Below, one piece after another: positions 16,280 through 24,936 of a stretch of 39,639 bases of DNA; positions within the stretch are counted from its first letter, which is position 1; every line of letters starts with the position of its first letter. Source of the stretch: Oscillatoriales cyanobacterium. GTDB lineage: Bacteria > Cyanobacteriota > Cyanobacteriia > Cyanobacteriales > Microcoleaceae. The stretch spans positions 1 through 39,639 of the forward strand of contig RDXH01000066.1 in the NCBI GenBank assembly GCA_004292745.1. The letters are read 5' to 3'. The notes under the pieces were generated by a model, which saw only the letters and a list, made by a program, of their open reading frames with translations, was not told the origin of the DNA and made no database searches. A program made the translations under genes and the position numbers.

Positions 16280-16372
16280 AAGGTAGAATGTAGTTTTAAG
16301 TTTTAAATTTTGAATTTTAAATTTTGAATTTTAACTCTTTAACTTAAAACTCAAAACTTAAAATTTACAGAC
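16262..16372. repeat. A/T-rich repeats after pgeF
   Basis: AGAAGGT heptamers overlap the pgeF stop. They are followed by TTTTAAGTTTTAAATTTTGAATTTTAAATTT-like units and their inverted counterparts (TTAAAACTCAAAACTTAAAA). The two halves can pair into an A/T-rich hairpin. Confidence 0.6.
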
Positions 16373-16550
16373 TTTCCTTCTACGTTCAAAACAGGATTTT
16401 CAGGAGTTAACCTACCTACTTAGTCGGTAATTCCCTAAAATCATTAAAAACTAGCAACTAAACTTTTTGGGAAAGCGGCCCTCGCCCCCGCCCCGCTTTC
16501 CTCTCTTGTTAAGATTGCGCTATAACGAGAGTCTCCAGCGGGTTATTAAA

Positions 16551-17162
16551 ATGAGCGATCCAACTCCCTATCAACTGCTTGAGGTCGATGAAGATGCTTC
16601 TTTTGATGAAGTGCAAGAAGCCCGCACTCGTCTGGCTGAACATTACAGTGGCGATCTCAAACGTTTGGAATCGATCGAAGCTGCTTACGACGCGATCCTG
16701 ATGGATCGTTTGCGACAACGACAGGAGGGTAAAATTAAAGTCCCCGAACGCATCCGTTTTCCTGAACGGTTGACTCCTCCACCCGCCAGCTTTACTCCAT
16801 CTCCTCCGTCTGGTAGTCCTGCTTGGCTGCAACGGCTAATCGATACTCCTAGTCGATCGGACATTTTGTGGCCTGCGGGAATCTATGTCGGATTGAGTGG
16901 GCTCAGTATCTATCCGGCTGCTAATAATTCTTTACTACAGTTGACTCTAGCTCTGGGAGTCGGCTCTTGTCTCTATTTTCTCAATCGCAAGGAACAAAAA
17001 TTCGGTCGGGCTGTACTTTTAACAGTTATGGGCTTGGTTTTAGGCTTGTTGCTGGGAGGTATTTTAAGCTCTCTGGTGAGTCCAGCACTCATCCCAACAG
17101 AGAAATTTATTGCTTTGTTTACGTTTTTAACTCTGTGGCTGGTCAGCAGTTTTTTACGATAG
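16551..17162 (+). CDS. CPP1-like (DUF3353) J-like membrane protein
   Basis: A 203-residue protein of the CPP1-like family. The N-terminus SDPTPYQLLEVDEDASFDEV is a divergent J-domain helix pair without the HPD motif. A Pro-rich linker (PERIRFPERLTPPPASF) and three or four hydrophobic segments follow (about 107-203). Plant CPP1 is a chaperone-like protein that stabilises protochlorophyllide oxidoreductase in plastid membranes. A similar role at the thylakoid or inner membrane is an inference here. ATG 16551 is chosen over the longer frame from 16467, which translates into unlikely sequence. It is convergent with the HAD gene. Confidence 0.9.
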   Translation: MSDPTPYQLLEVDEDASFDEVQEARTRLAEHYSGDLKRLESIEAAYDAILMDRLRQRQEGKIKVPERIRFPERLTPPPASFTPSPPSGSPAWLQRLIDTPSRSDILWPAGIYVGLSGLSIYPAANNSLLQLTLALGVGSCLYFLNRKEQKFGRAVLLTVMGLVLGLLLGGILSSLVSPALIPTEKFIALFTFLTLWLVSSFLR

Positions 17163-17172
17163 TTTAGTCTCT

Positions 17173-17242
17173 AGACTTCTCCCAAAAAGCCTGTAAAGAA
17201 CCGGTCATAAAGCCTGTTCCACAATAATTATGGGAGATGTCT
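17173..17242. mobile_element. MITE-like element, copy A
   Basis: 70 bp with 12-bp terminal inverted repeats: AGACTTCTCCCA at the left and TGGGAGATGTCT at the right (11 of 12 complementary), with TA at both borders (17172-17173 and 17242-17243). The interior AAAGCCTGT...AGAACCGGT...GCCTGTTCCACA is shared with copy B (38598-38670). It is too short to encode anything. It lies between convergent genes. Confidence 0.75.
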
Positions 17243-17247
17243 AATAT

Positions 17248-17269
17248 AGTCAACAGTTGATTGTTGACT
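17248..17269. terminator. Hairpin between convergent genes, possible bidirectional terminator
   Basis: AGTCAACA (17248-17255), loop GTTGAT, TGTTGACT (17262-17269): a perfect 8-bp stem between the CPP1-like gene and the HAD gene. No T run is visible on either side, so the terminator role is tentative. Confidence 0.4.
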
Positions 17270-17279
17270 GTTAACTCAT

Positions 17280-17969
17280 TTATCGGGCAGATCGAGCGAA
17301 AATTATCTCAACGGCTTCGCCCAAATTGTTAGCAATTAAGTCTGGTTGCTGACTTTCTAGTTGCTTGCGATCGCGAATCCCGCACAAAACACCAATTACC
17401 TTGACACCGTGGGTTTTGGCTGCTATGATATCCGCTTCTGTATCACCAACCATCCAAGTATCAGAAGCTGGCGGCAATTCGGCGAGAGCTTTTGCCATCA
17501 GCAACGGCTTATCTTTAACGTCCCCAGTTTTAACATAATCATTGGGGAGACAATAACGGCGGTCTTCTGGGAAAAAGTGGCCTAAATTGCAGCGGTTGAA
17601 AGCTTCGTCAAGTTCCCTGACGCGGCGCATAGTCATCACTACTAAATCAACTCCTGCCCCTTGTAGCTTTTCTAAGGTTTCCACTGCTCCTGGGGATGGT
17701 TTATCGTACATCAAGTAGGGGAAAGTATGAACAGTGTGACGACGTTTTTGGGCAAATTCACTGGCTTGGATAGCATCCAATCCTGAGAGAATGCCGATTT
17801 CGGTTTCCGGAATCCGCGCCCGCTTCATTTCCCAAAACTCTGCTTTGGCGAGTTCGCGCACCTGTTGGTCTGAAGCTTGAGTCTCCGCAAGACATTGCTG
17901 ATAAACTCGATAATAGCGATCGGACACATCCATTATTGGCCCATCAAAGTCTGTAATCAGTCTCAGCAT
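17280..17969 (-). CDS. HAD-superfamily hydrolase (phosphoglycolate phosphatase-like)
   Basis: A 229-residue HAD phosphatase. Motif I is LITDFDGPIMD with the nucleophilic Asp and the second Asp. The helical cap follows, motif II is in VVMTMRR, the motif III lysine is near KTGDVKDKP, and motif IV is WMVGDTEADIIAA. This is the subfamily I layout of Gph-type phosphatases, although Gly replaces the usual Thr after the DFDG segment. Substrate unknown. Phosphoglycolate salvage is plausible but not shown. There is no signal peptide. ATG at 17969. Confidence 0.92.
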   Translation of the reverse strand: MLRLITDFDGPIMDVSDRYYRVYQQCLAETQASDQQVRELAKAEFWEMKRARIPETEIGILSGLDAIQASEFAQKRRHTVHTFPYLMYDKPSPGAVETLEKLQGAGVDLVVMTMRRVRELDEAFNRCNLGHFFPEDRRYCLPNDYVKTGDVKDKPLLMAKALAELPPASDTWMVGDTEADIIAAKTHGVKVIGVLCGIRDRKQLESQQPDLIANNLGEAVEIIFARSAR

Positions 17970-18653
17970 TTAGCAGAATATATTTAAGATTTGATACAAA
18001 TTATTTAATATTGTATCATTAAGAGAGGTCAGCTCCTCCACACAACTTGACAGAAATACCCTAGGGAGTTACTGTTGATTAAGCAATGTCAATTGCATAA
18101 AACATTGGGTGCATCTGTGTTTGGCAAATATATTCGTAGGGGCGAAGCCTGACGGATGTAAATCTTTGGTTATCATTAATAAATTGTCTGCGGTCATGCT
18201 TCGCCTATGCAAAATCGGGATGCTCCTACAAAAATTCGCTCAAACTCTAGTCACAATCAACTGTAGCGGTTGCAATCAATATCAGGAAATCTACAATTAA
18301 GATGTGTTGCACAAATAATCTAAATCGCTATATTTTATACATAAATCTAGCCCTTAATCTAGGGTGAGTTGAGGTTGAGTTCAAAGGATTGTTAAAAACA
18401 TTCAATCGAACTCATATTCGGCTAGCTTTGCCAAAGAGAAAATTTTTTTGAGAAATCAAGCTTAGTGTAGAGTTCCCACCCCCATATCAATAGCTTGTGA
18501 CTTACGCATCGAGAGCGTATTTATGTCATTGCGAAGGAAATGAGAGCTTTCATAAACATTGAGTTATCGTAAAAATGGCATAAATAAAGTAGCCGTTCGA
18601 CCCCAAATAAATTCCCATCCCCACCTTGGAAATAGATACTCAAACATAACGAA
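17970..18653. other. Long intergenic region with dispersed repeat copy 2
   Basis: 684 bp between divergent genes (HAD phosphatase and diguanylate cyclase). Positions 18105-18226 hold the palindromic repeat. The rest is A/T-rich. GACTTACGCATCGAGAGCGTA near 18497-18517 contains a short imperfect palindrome. I see no credible gene: a 63-codon frame at 18109-18300 is only the repeat read through. Confidence 0.6.
18105..18226. repeat. Palindromic dispersed repeat, copy 2
   Basis: Reverse orientation to copy 1. ATTGGGTGCATCTGTGT (18105-18121), arm GTAGGGGCGAAGCCTGACGG (18136-18155), loop, arm CGGTCATGCTTCGCCTATGC (18191-18210), flank ending GGGATGCTCC (18226). Read in reverse, its flanks match copy 1 almost base for base, while its loop matches copy 1 only in the forward reading. 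Confidence 0.85.
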
Positions 18654-20741
18654 ATGCAACCTAAATTAAGCGTACATATCACCCCCAGAAGTGTTAACAA
18701 TCTTCTTGACAAGTTGTTATCATTGCGTCGCATTGAATACCTCGCAGTAGATCGAGAGCTTAAAATTCAAGAAGCATCTTTGAACGTCCAAGAATTTGCT
18801 GAAATTCCAGAGGGAATCGAACAAGGAAAAGATGTGCGTGATAGTTTTCCCGAACTAATCGGCATCGAAGAAATCCTCGATGATATTCTTGAACAAAAAC
18901 AGCCAAATTTTCAACTAAAATCAATCACCAGAATTTCAACAGATGGATCTATTTTGTATCTAGATTTGTATGTTTTTGGTTATAAAGAAAATTTTAAACC
19001 TGAGAGATTAATTATTTTCTGCGAAGACGTAACAGATAGTACCAGTATGCAGCAAATCATGGTGCAATCAGTAAATGAAAGCAGCATCGAAGTTACTAAT
19101 CTAGCTACAGCCCGCGATTATATTGAACAGATTCTGAATTCAATCAATGATATTTTGTTAGTGACAACAGCATCGGGGAAAATAAAAAAAGTTAATAAAT
19201 CTACCCAATTATTATTTGGATACACCGAAGCAGAATTAATTGGTAAACCAATTTCAATGATTACGGCCAACGAAGAATTATTACGTCAAGTAAGTCAGTT
19301 ACCTGCGGAACTTAAAAACGAATCGTGGCATCAGGTCAAAGTCCTATGCCAAACTAAAGCAGCTTTAAGCTTGACAGTGGCTTTTTCCTGCTCTACCATC
19401 GAGACCAGGGTAGAAAGCAAGCATTCAGCAAGTGAAACCCTACAAGATTTTGTCTATATTGGTAGAGATATTACCGAACAACAACGAACCAAAAAGCGTC
19501 AATCAGCACAGTATGCAGTAGCTCGAATCATGTCAGAATCTGGTTCTTTAGAGAGCGCCACTCCCAAAATTTTGCAAGCTATCTGTGAAAGTTTAGGGTG
19601 GGATCTCGGTGAACTGTGGACACCTGTGGATGAAAAAGAGAGTAAATTAGACGGGGGAAATCAACAGCAAAAAGTCAAATTTTTGTTTGCAACACCAGAC
19701 ACTCCTGTGGAAAAAGTGCCGTTTCTACTGCGAGTGGGAGTATGGTGGCGAGGTACAGAAGTCGGCGAGTTTGTGGAAAATTGTCAGCAGATAACTCTCG
19801 ATCCTGGTGCCGGCTTACCCGGAGTGGTTTGGAATACTGGTTATCCACAGTGGATTACTGATATTCTCAAAGATGGCAATTTTATAAGATCGAACTTAGC
19901 ATCAAAAGCCAAACTGACTTCGGCTTTTGGTTTCCCAATTCGTGCTAGTGGTCAAATTGTAGGAGTAATGACTTTTTTTTGTCAAAAGAAACAGCCATCA
20001 GATGAAGACTTACTTCAGATGATGGCCGCCATTGGTTCCCAATTGGGACAGTTTGTCAAGCGCAAATATGCCGAAAAAGAACTGCAAGAAGCCGAAGCTT
20101 CCATCAGACTGTTATACGAACAGGAAAAACGCCAAAGTAAAAAATTGGTTCAGCAAAATTTAGCCCTAGAAAAGACTAAATTAGAGTTAGAATCTGCTAA
20201 CCGTGCCCTACAGCGACTCGCCTCTGTAGATGGTTTGACTCAGATTGCTAATCGTCGCTGTTTTGACAAAACATTACAGTCGGAATGGTTGCGGATGGCC
20301 AGAAATCAAGAACCCCTAGCTTTGATTTTGTTGGATATCGATTTTTTTAAACTTTATAACGACCATTACGGCCATCAAGGCGGAGATGAATGTTTAAAAA
20401 AAGTGGCGGAAATTTTAGAGCGCAATGCTCATCGGGGAGGCGATTTATCTGCTAGGTACGGGGGCGAAGAATTTGCATTAATTTTGTCCCAGACTGATGC
20501 TAAAGGAGCAATGCGGGTAGCGGAATCTATTCGCAACGATTTGAAAATTGAGGCAATTCCTCACCAACTGTCAAAGGTAAGTCAGTTTGTAACTGCCAGT
20601 ATGGGGATAGCTAGTGCAGTTCCTAGTGCTGAACTATCTGTGGAGTGGCTGATTGGGGAAGCAGATCGATCGCTCTACCAAGCTAAACTAGAAGGACGCG
20701 ATCGGATAATTTATCTAAATCCTGCAATTTTGGATAATTAG
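18654..20741 (+). CDS. Diguanylate cyclase with PAS and GAF domains
   Basis: A 695-residue soluble signalling enzyme that makes cyclic di-GMP from two GTP. There is an N-terminal PAS-like region (about 20-130) and a second PAS (about 150-280, ILLVTTASGKIKKVNKSTQLLFGYTEAELIG). A GAF domain (about 285-470) begins QYAVARIMSESGSLESA. A coiled coil (475-530) leads into the GGDEF domain with DGLTQIANRR and GGEEF at about 603-607. The RGGD inhibitory site lies exactly five residues before GGEEF, so product feedback inhibition is expected. There is no EAL domain. The GAF lacks an obvious bilin-binding Cys, so a light role is not supported. The acetyltransferase gene follows after 55 bp. Confidence 0.95.
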   Translation: MQPKLSVHITPRSVNNLLDKLLSLRRIEYLAVDRELKIQEASLNVQEFAEIPEGIEQGKDVRDSFPELIGIEEILDDILEQKQPNFQLKSITRISTDGSILYLDLYVFGYKENFKPERLIIFCEDVTDSTSMQQIMVQSVNESSIEVTNLATARDYIEQILNSINDILLVTTASGKIKKVNKSTQLLFGYTEAELIGKPISMITANEELLRQVSQLPAELKNESWHQVKVLCQTKAALSLTVAFSCSTIETRVESKHSASETLQDFVYIGRDITEQQRTKKRQSAQYAVARIMSESGSLESATPKILQAICESLGWDLGELWTPVDEKESKLDGGNQQQKVKFLFATPDTPVEKVPFLLRVGVWWRGTEVGEFVENCQQITLDPGAGLPGVVWNTGYPQWITDILKDGNFIRSNLASKAKLTSAFGFPIRASGQIVGVMTFFCQKKQPSDEDLLQMMAAIGSQLGQFVKRKYAEKELQEAEASIRLLYEQEKRQSKKLVQQNLALEKTKLELESANRALQRLASVDGLTQIANRRCFDKTLQSEWLRMARNQEPLALILLDIDFFKLYNDHYGHQGGDECLKKVAEILERNAHRGGDLSARYGGEEFALILSQTDAKGAMRVAESIRNDLKIEAIPHQLSKVSQFVTASMGIASAVPSAELSVEWLIGEADRSLYQAKLEGRDRIIYLNPAILDN

Positions 20742-20796
20742 TCAGGTTGCGGAGGTAGTGAAAAAGCGCTTCTACCTGGGAAAGGAGTATGGTTTA

Positions 20797-21333
20797 ATGA
20801 TGATTGTGAGACAAGCTAAAATTGCTGATGTACCTGCAATTGCACGAGTTAATGTAGATACTTGGCGGACAGCTTATCAGAAAATTTTACCAGCAGATTA
20901 TCTAGCGCAGTTATCCTATGAAAATCGAGAAAGTAATTGGCAAGATATCCTTATAAATGCCGAAAAAAATAAATATTTTGTGTATGTTGCGGAGAATGAA
21001 CAAGGAAAAATTGTGGGTTTTGCTGCGGGTGGCTACGAACGAACTGACAAATATGTTTTTTATAAAGGAGAATTATTTGCTATATATATTTTGGACGAAT
21101 ATCAGCATCAAGGAATCGGAAGAAAACTCGTAGGAACAATTGCATCCCAACTGTCTAAATTAAACTTAAATTCGATGCTGGTTTGGGTGTTAGGAGATAA
21201 TTCAGCCTGTAGGTTTTATGAAGTTTTGGGAGCAAAAAAAATTGACGAACAGCAAACAAATAGAGCCGGAGTTTTACTTAAGGAAATTGCCTACGGGTGG
21301 ACAGACATAACTGTGCTACTGGATTTGATATGA
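20797..21333 (+). CDS. GNAT-family N-acetyltransferase
   Basis: A 178-residue acetyl-CoA-dependent acyltransferase. The opening MIVRQAKIADVPAIARVNVDTWR is typical of the family. The acetyl-CoA loop is YQHQGIGRKLVGTI (Q/R-x-x-G-x-G/A), followed by NSACRFYEVLGAKK. The start at 20797 is chosen because AAGGAG (20782-20787) lies nine bases upstream. A GTG at 20758 would add 13 unlikely residues. The substrate could be a small amine, an antibiotic or a protein N-terminus. It probably shares a transcript with the diguanylate cyclase. The stop codon is 7 bp from the convergent M23 gene. Confidence 0.92.
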   Translation: MMIVRQAKIADVPAIARVNVDTWRTAYQKILPADYLAQLSYENRESNWQDILINAEKNKYFVYVAENEQGKIVGFAAGGYERTDKYVFYKGELFAIYILDEYQHQGIGRKLVGTIASQLSKLNLNSMLVWVLGDNSACRFYEVLGAKKIDEQQTNRAGVLLKEIAYGWTDITVLLDLI

Positions 21334-21340
21334 CTTCTAC

Positions 21341-22420
21341 TTAATGCAATTCGACTTCTCTATTCACTTGCGTCAAAACTCGATCGCCCCGCATTAAGCG
21401 ATATTCCGCCCGCCAAACTCCGGGAGTCAGAGGAGAAGTGGGACTATTTCTTTTGCCGACAAAACCCAACCAAGTGCGACTGGGGGCTTTGATTTCGTTG
21501 GTGGTGTTGACGATGGTTTGACCATTGGGAGCAAATAGTTGATATTGTTCCCGATCGCCTTTTAGGACTCCATAACTATGGACCCAAAATAACAAAGCAG
21601 AGCTATTTAGAGGTAGTTTAGTTTCGGAAAATTGTCCTTGCCAAAGAGCGTTTTCGTCCGGTGACTTGCCCGCAAAACCGGCGCGAATTAAACCTGTAGG
21701 AGTATAGTCCACAGGCCGATCCCAAATTGGATTTCTGGCAATATTGCAGCCCAATTTAGCATCGGCGCCAACAAAGGGATCTACAGCTTTACCTTGATAG
21801 CGAAAAGTGATGTGTACGTGGGGAAAAGACGCCATCCCAGAGTTTCCCACCATCCCCAGCACAGCGCCTTTGGCAACTTGCGCCCCTGGTTTGACGGCCA
21901 CACTACCTTGGCGGAGATGGCAATATTGGGCTTCCCAACCGCCACCGTGATCGATTACCATGCCGTTCCCACATTCAGTACCTGCGACGTTGGTTTTGTC
22001 TGTATCGTTCTCTAAACGTTTATCTACCACACCGTCTCGCACCCGCAAAACTTTGCCGGCGGCGGAGGCGATAACTGGGACTCCTTTTGCCATTGCTTTG
22101 GCGTCGGGAATGCCGAAGTCCGTACCATCGTGGCCGTTGTAGGTTTGGCGTCCGCACCCAAAATCAACGGCGGCTGGACTCGGATCGCGATCGAAATACT
22201 GCAAAATAAAGCAATCTTTGCCTAGGGTACAGTCGATGGGTTGACCAAATTGTGGGATGTTGGGCTTTTGGGCCACTGCGGTGGAGACTAGATTTTGGGC
22301 GATGGTGTTGGCTGCGATTAGGGATGTATTGACTGCGTTTTGGGAACCACAGCTAGAGATAGTTGTCAACCCCAAAGCCAGGAAAATTGCCGAAATCTGT
22401 TTGTTTGAGAGTAAAGTCAT
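21341..22420 (-). CDS. M23 family metallopeptidase, lipoprotein
   Basis: A 359-residue lipoprotein. The signal segment FLALGLTTISSC ends in a lipobox with Cys24. The LytM/M23 domain (about 80-215) has GHDGTDFGIPD with the first zinc ligands, QYCHLRQGS and FPHVHITFR with the HxH. A C-terminal beta-rich region of about 120 residues (YTPTGLIRAGF... RAEYRLMRGDRVLTQ) follows, of unknown role. It may cleave peptidoglycan cross-links at the outer face of the membrane. It differs from the other M23 gene (13340-15190) in having no repeats or Pro-rich linker. Start ATG 22420. Confidence 0.93.
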   Translation of the reverse strand: MTLLSNKQISAIFLALGLTTISSCGSQNAVNTSLIAANTIAQNLVSTAVAQKPNIPQFGQPIDCTLGKDCFILQYFDRDPSPAAVDFGCGRQTYNGHDGTDFGIPDAKAMAKGVPVIASAAGKVLRVRDGVVDKRLENDTDKTNVAGTECGNGMVIDHGGGWEAQYCHLRQGSVAVKPGAQVAKGAVLGMVGNSGMASFPHVHITFRYQGKAVDPFVGADAKLGCNIARNPIWDRPVDYTPTGLIRAGFAGKSPDENALWQGQFSETKLPLNSSALLFWVHSYGVLKGDREQYQLFAPNGQTIVNTTNEIKAPSRTWLGFVGKRNSPTSPLTPGVWRAEYRLMRGDRVLTQVNREVELH

Positions 22421-22560
22421 TGGTCAATGGTTGCTAAAAGCTGAGGTGGGTAGTCCCAAAAAATCAATTAATGCTTCAAAATATAGTGAATTGGGAATAT
22501 AGACGGTCGATCGGGTATTATTGTCTGTCTGGGATTAGTGATTTTTAATTAATTAAATGA

Positions 22561-23259
22561 ATGCGCTCTAGAATTCGATCGCTCATTTCAATCATTCGGT
22601 TGGCCGGACTTGCTATCGCCACTTTGGCGCTGTGGGGATTTGCCACCCTCGCCAAGGAAGTTCTGGAACAAGAAACTTACGCTTTCGATACCTCTATCTT
22701 ACTCACTCTGAGGGAATTGCACACTCCACTGCGCGATCGAATAATGATCGGCTTTACATTTTTGGGGGAGCCAAATTTGCTGCTAGCGCTGTGCGTGAGT
22801 TTGGTGATTATTTTGTGGACTATCCAACATCGATCCGAAGCCACCACTATTGCTATGGCTGGTGCGGGAGCGGTGGGTTTAAACCTACTGTTAAAAAAAG
22901 TTTTTGCTCGCGCTCGGCCTCAACTTTGGGAGCGTGCAGTAGACGTTAGATTTTACAGTTTTCCTAGCGGACACGCGATGGTGTCAATGGTTATTTATGG
23001 TTTGCTAGGATATTTTTTGGGTTCCCGCTTTCCGAAACAGCGCTGGTGGATTTACATTTTAACAATTTTATTAGTTGCGGTTATTGGTTTGAGTCGGCTT
23101 TATCTAGGAGTTCACTGGCCTACGGATATCATTGCAGGTTATACGGCTGGTTTGGTGTGGCTGATAGCCTGCATTATGAGTCTGGAAGTATGGAAACAAT
23201 CTCGCTCATCATTTCCTGCTTCTACAGAAGAATTTTTTGACCCAAATTCCTCTCAATAA
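22561..23259 (+). CDS. PAP2-family membrane phosphatase
   Basis: A 232-residue phosphatidic acid phosphatase type 2 protein with about six membrane segments. The three-part active site is intact: KKVFARARPQLWE (K-x6-RP), FYSFPSGHAMVS (PSGH) and SRLYLGVHWPTDIIAG (SR-x5-H-x3-D). Family members dephosphorylate undecaprenyl pyrophosphate, phosphatidate or phosphatidylglycerophosphate on the periplasmic side. Cell-wall lipid recycling is plausible given the nearby M23 gene, but the substrate is not determined. ATG at 22561. Confidence 0.93.
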   Translation: MRSRIRSLISIIRLAGLAIATLALWGFATLAKEVLEQETYAFDTSILLTLRELHTPLRDRIMIGFTFLGEPNLLLALCVSLVIILWTIQHRSEATTIAMAGAGAVGLNLLLKKVFARARPQLWERAVDVRFYSFPSGHAMVSMVIYGLLGYFLGSRFPKQRWWIYILTILLVAVIGLSRLYLGVHWPTDIIAGYTAGLVWLIACIMSLEVWKQSRSSFPASTEEFFDPNSSQ

Positions 23260-23298
23260 ATTACCGATGAGCAATCATCAATAACTCATAACAAATAA

Positions 23299-24180
23299 CT
23301 AATAACCAACCCTTTGCTTTTGAGTTAAATACATCGCAATCCCTTTCTCGTAGTAAGCAGCTTCGTTAATAAACACTGGATATACCGTCGATATACCTTC
23401 ATATAAAATCTCATCGCCGTCAAAGGTCAAAAACATCGGATCGCCTGGATTCAGCGGTTGATAATCTCTGAATTGCAGTCGAGGATGAATCATTGCCTGA
23501 ATTTCTCCCAACTCATTTCTGGGATAGTCGATAGTCTGAATTTTTTCATAAATTGTGAGGGGATTTTCTGCGGGAGGGATTTTTCCCTGATTATATAGTT
23601 CTACATAGTCTAAAATTGTGCCAATAATCTCCTCAGTTTGCTGAAATAAACTGCCATCCAATATCCCTTGAGCCACCGGACCAACTTCCAGGGTAAGTCC
23701 TAACGGGGAAATCGATCGCAACACAGAGCTATCTTGATTGTACTTTCCCGAAACCAGAACCTTAATGTTGGGAGAAAAAGATGTTAAATAAGCAGTTAAA
23801 CCCAGATTAAATGGATGCTGGCTATCCAGAATAAATGTGATACCCATGTTGGCGGTGGTATTGTGCAAATCGATAATTAAATCGGGATTATCCGTATTGT
23901 TGGAGCCAAATATTTGGTAGATTTCTTTAGCTCGTAGTGCTTCGTAAGTAGAGAGATTATAATTTTCTAAATCCTGTCGTAAAAAACAACGATTGAGGTC
24001 GATATCTATGTAACGTTTGCCAATTTTGCAAGCTTTGGGATTGGCTAGCATGGCAACAGTTTGAAAATTCGAGCGGGCTATTAAATTTGGCGATCGCTCA
24101 AATTTATTCACTAGGTAAATTCCTGTGAGTTCGTTGCCGTGGGTCCCTCCAATCACTGCAACACGGTTAATTTTTTTCAT
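23299..24180 (-). CDS. Aspartoacylase-family (AstE/AspA) zinc hydrolase
   Basis: A 293-residue zinc carboxypeptidase-like protein. Aspartoacylase splits N-acetyl-aspartate to acetate and aspartate. The zinc ligands are visible in GGTHGNELTG (H and E) and in LIIDLHNTTANMG (H). DLNRCF and NPKACK are substrate-side motifs. ATG 24180 is supported by AAAGGAAG ten bases upstream and by homology of KKINRVAVIGGTHGNE. A longer frame to 24288 runs into the dispersed repeat and is rejected. The stop codon is part of a GGTTATTAGTTATTTG tandem-repeat tract. The physiological substrate in cyanobacteria is not settled. Confidence 0.92.
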   Translation of the reverse strand: MKKINRVAVIGGTHGNELTGIYLVNKFERSPNLIARSNFQTVAMLANPKACKIGKRYIDIDLNRCFLRQDLENYNLSTYEALRAKEIYQIFGSNNTDNPDLIIDLHNTTANMGITFILDSQHPFNLGLTAYLTSFSPNIKVLVSGKYNQDSSVLRSISPLGLTLEVGPVAQGILDGSLFQQTEEIIGTILDYVELYNQGKIPPAENPLTIYEKIQTIDYPRNELGEIQAMIHPRLQFRDYQPLNPGDPMFLTFDGDEILYEGISTVYPVFINEAAYYEKGIAMYLTQKQRVGY

Positions 24181-24256
24181 AAACAAGTAGCTTCCTTTCT
24201 CAACTGCCACTCTTGGGCTGCAACTAATTTCGATTAAAATGAATAATGTCTCAATC

Positions 24257-24353
24257 GGGAGCATCCCGATTTTGTAGGGGCGAAGCATGACCGCAGATAA
24301 GTTATTGGTTAAAAGGAAAGATTTACTACGGTCATGCTTCGCCCCTACCGATC
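24257..24353. repeat. Palindromic dispersed repeat, copy 3 (perfect 20-bp arms)
   Basis: Flank GGGAGCATCCCGATTTT (24257-24273), left arm GTAGGGGCGAAGCATGACCG (24274-24293), 35-bp loop, right arm CGGTCATGCTTCGCCCCTAC (24329-24348). The arms are perfectly complementary. Orientation of flank and loop agrees with copy 2 read in reverse. The distal ACACAGATGCACCCAAT flank of copies 1 and 2 is missing here. Confidence 0.88.
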
Positions 24354-24594
24354 ACAAAACCGTCTTTTCAATTTTACTTGATTAATGCTTCAATAACAAG
24401 CCGATTTAGACCCTGTGAAGATTTTGCAGGAATCTAGGATGGTGGCATTACGCGAAAATCATTCCTTTATTTGCCGCTCCCACAACTGCTACAGATTTGC
24501 AGCTAACTGGATGTCAAACCTACAGTTCCGGTCTCGTACAGTTATCCTACGATGTTGTAGTATAGAGGTGATGCCCTAGCATAGAGACTAAATC
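24354..24594. other. Intergenic region before the small secreted protein
   Basis: About 240 bp. Two short overlapping open frames (about 24410-24575) have no start or family likeness, and I do not call them genes. No promoter or known RNA stands out. Confidence 0.4.
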
Positions 24595-24885
24595 GTGAAA
24601 TGTGTTGCCTTTGTCCTTTTGTTAATATTATTTTTCTGGGTGGCGCTGCCAGCTAAGGCATCTGTATGCCGCAATTACGAGGGACAGCAGATTTGTATTG
24701 TCGATCTCAAACGCAGCGCCAAAAATTATTGGGAATACAGGGCAATTTTGAGTATTGATGGAGTGAAAAAGCCTAGGGAGATTTACAACTGTCGCAGTCG
24801 CAGCACGGTTAAAAAAGATGGTAAAGTTGTGCCGTTTGGTAAAAACGATCCTGGTCAAATGATATGCAGTTTTTTTGATAACTAA
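24595..24885 (+). CDS. Small secreted Cys-containing protein, unknown function
   Basis: A 96-residue protein with a clear signal peptide: hydrophobic FVLLLILFFWVALPAKASV with likely cleavage at AKA/S. The mature part is about 73 residues, basic, with four Cys (VCRNYEG, QQICIVD, IYNCRSR, QMICSFF) that could form two disulfides. I do not recognise the family. It starts with GTG at 24595. A secreted or periplasmic location is well supported, and the role is unknown. It is convergent with the MgtC-family gene. Confidence 0.7.
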   Translation: MKCVAFVLLLILFFWVALPAKASVCRNYEGQQICIVDLKRSAKNYWEYRAILSIDGVKKPREIYNCRSRSTVKKDGKVVPFGKNDPGQMICSFFDN

Positions 24886-24936
24886 TAGATACCTAGGCAC
24901 GGAAAAATTGGGTAGTTTTTGAGATATGTCTCATCG

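Noticed and set aside
18109-18300. 63-codon ORF in the HAD/diguanylate cyclase gap
   Set aside because: It is the dispersed palindromic repeat (copy 2) read as protein. The other two copies do not keep the frame.
20758-20796. GTG start of the acetyltransferase at 20758
   Set aside because: The 13 extra residues are not family-like, and AAGGAG lies inside them at the right distance from ATG 20797.
24181-24288. N-terminal extension of the aspartoacylase-family gene
   Set aside because: It runs into repeat copy 3. ATG 24180 has a good AAAGGAAG site and fits the family start.
24410-24575. Two short open frames before the small secreted protein
   Set aside because: No start codon with a ribosome-binding site and no recognisable family. 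They are probably chance.
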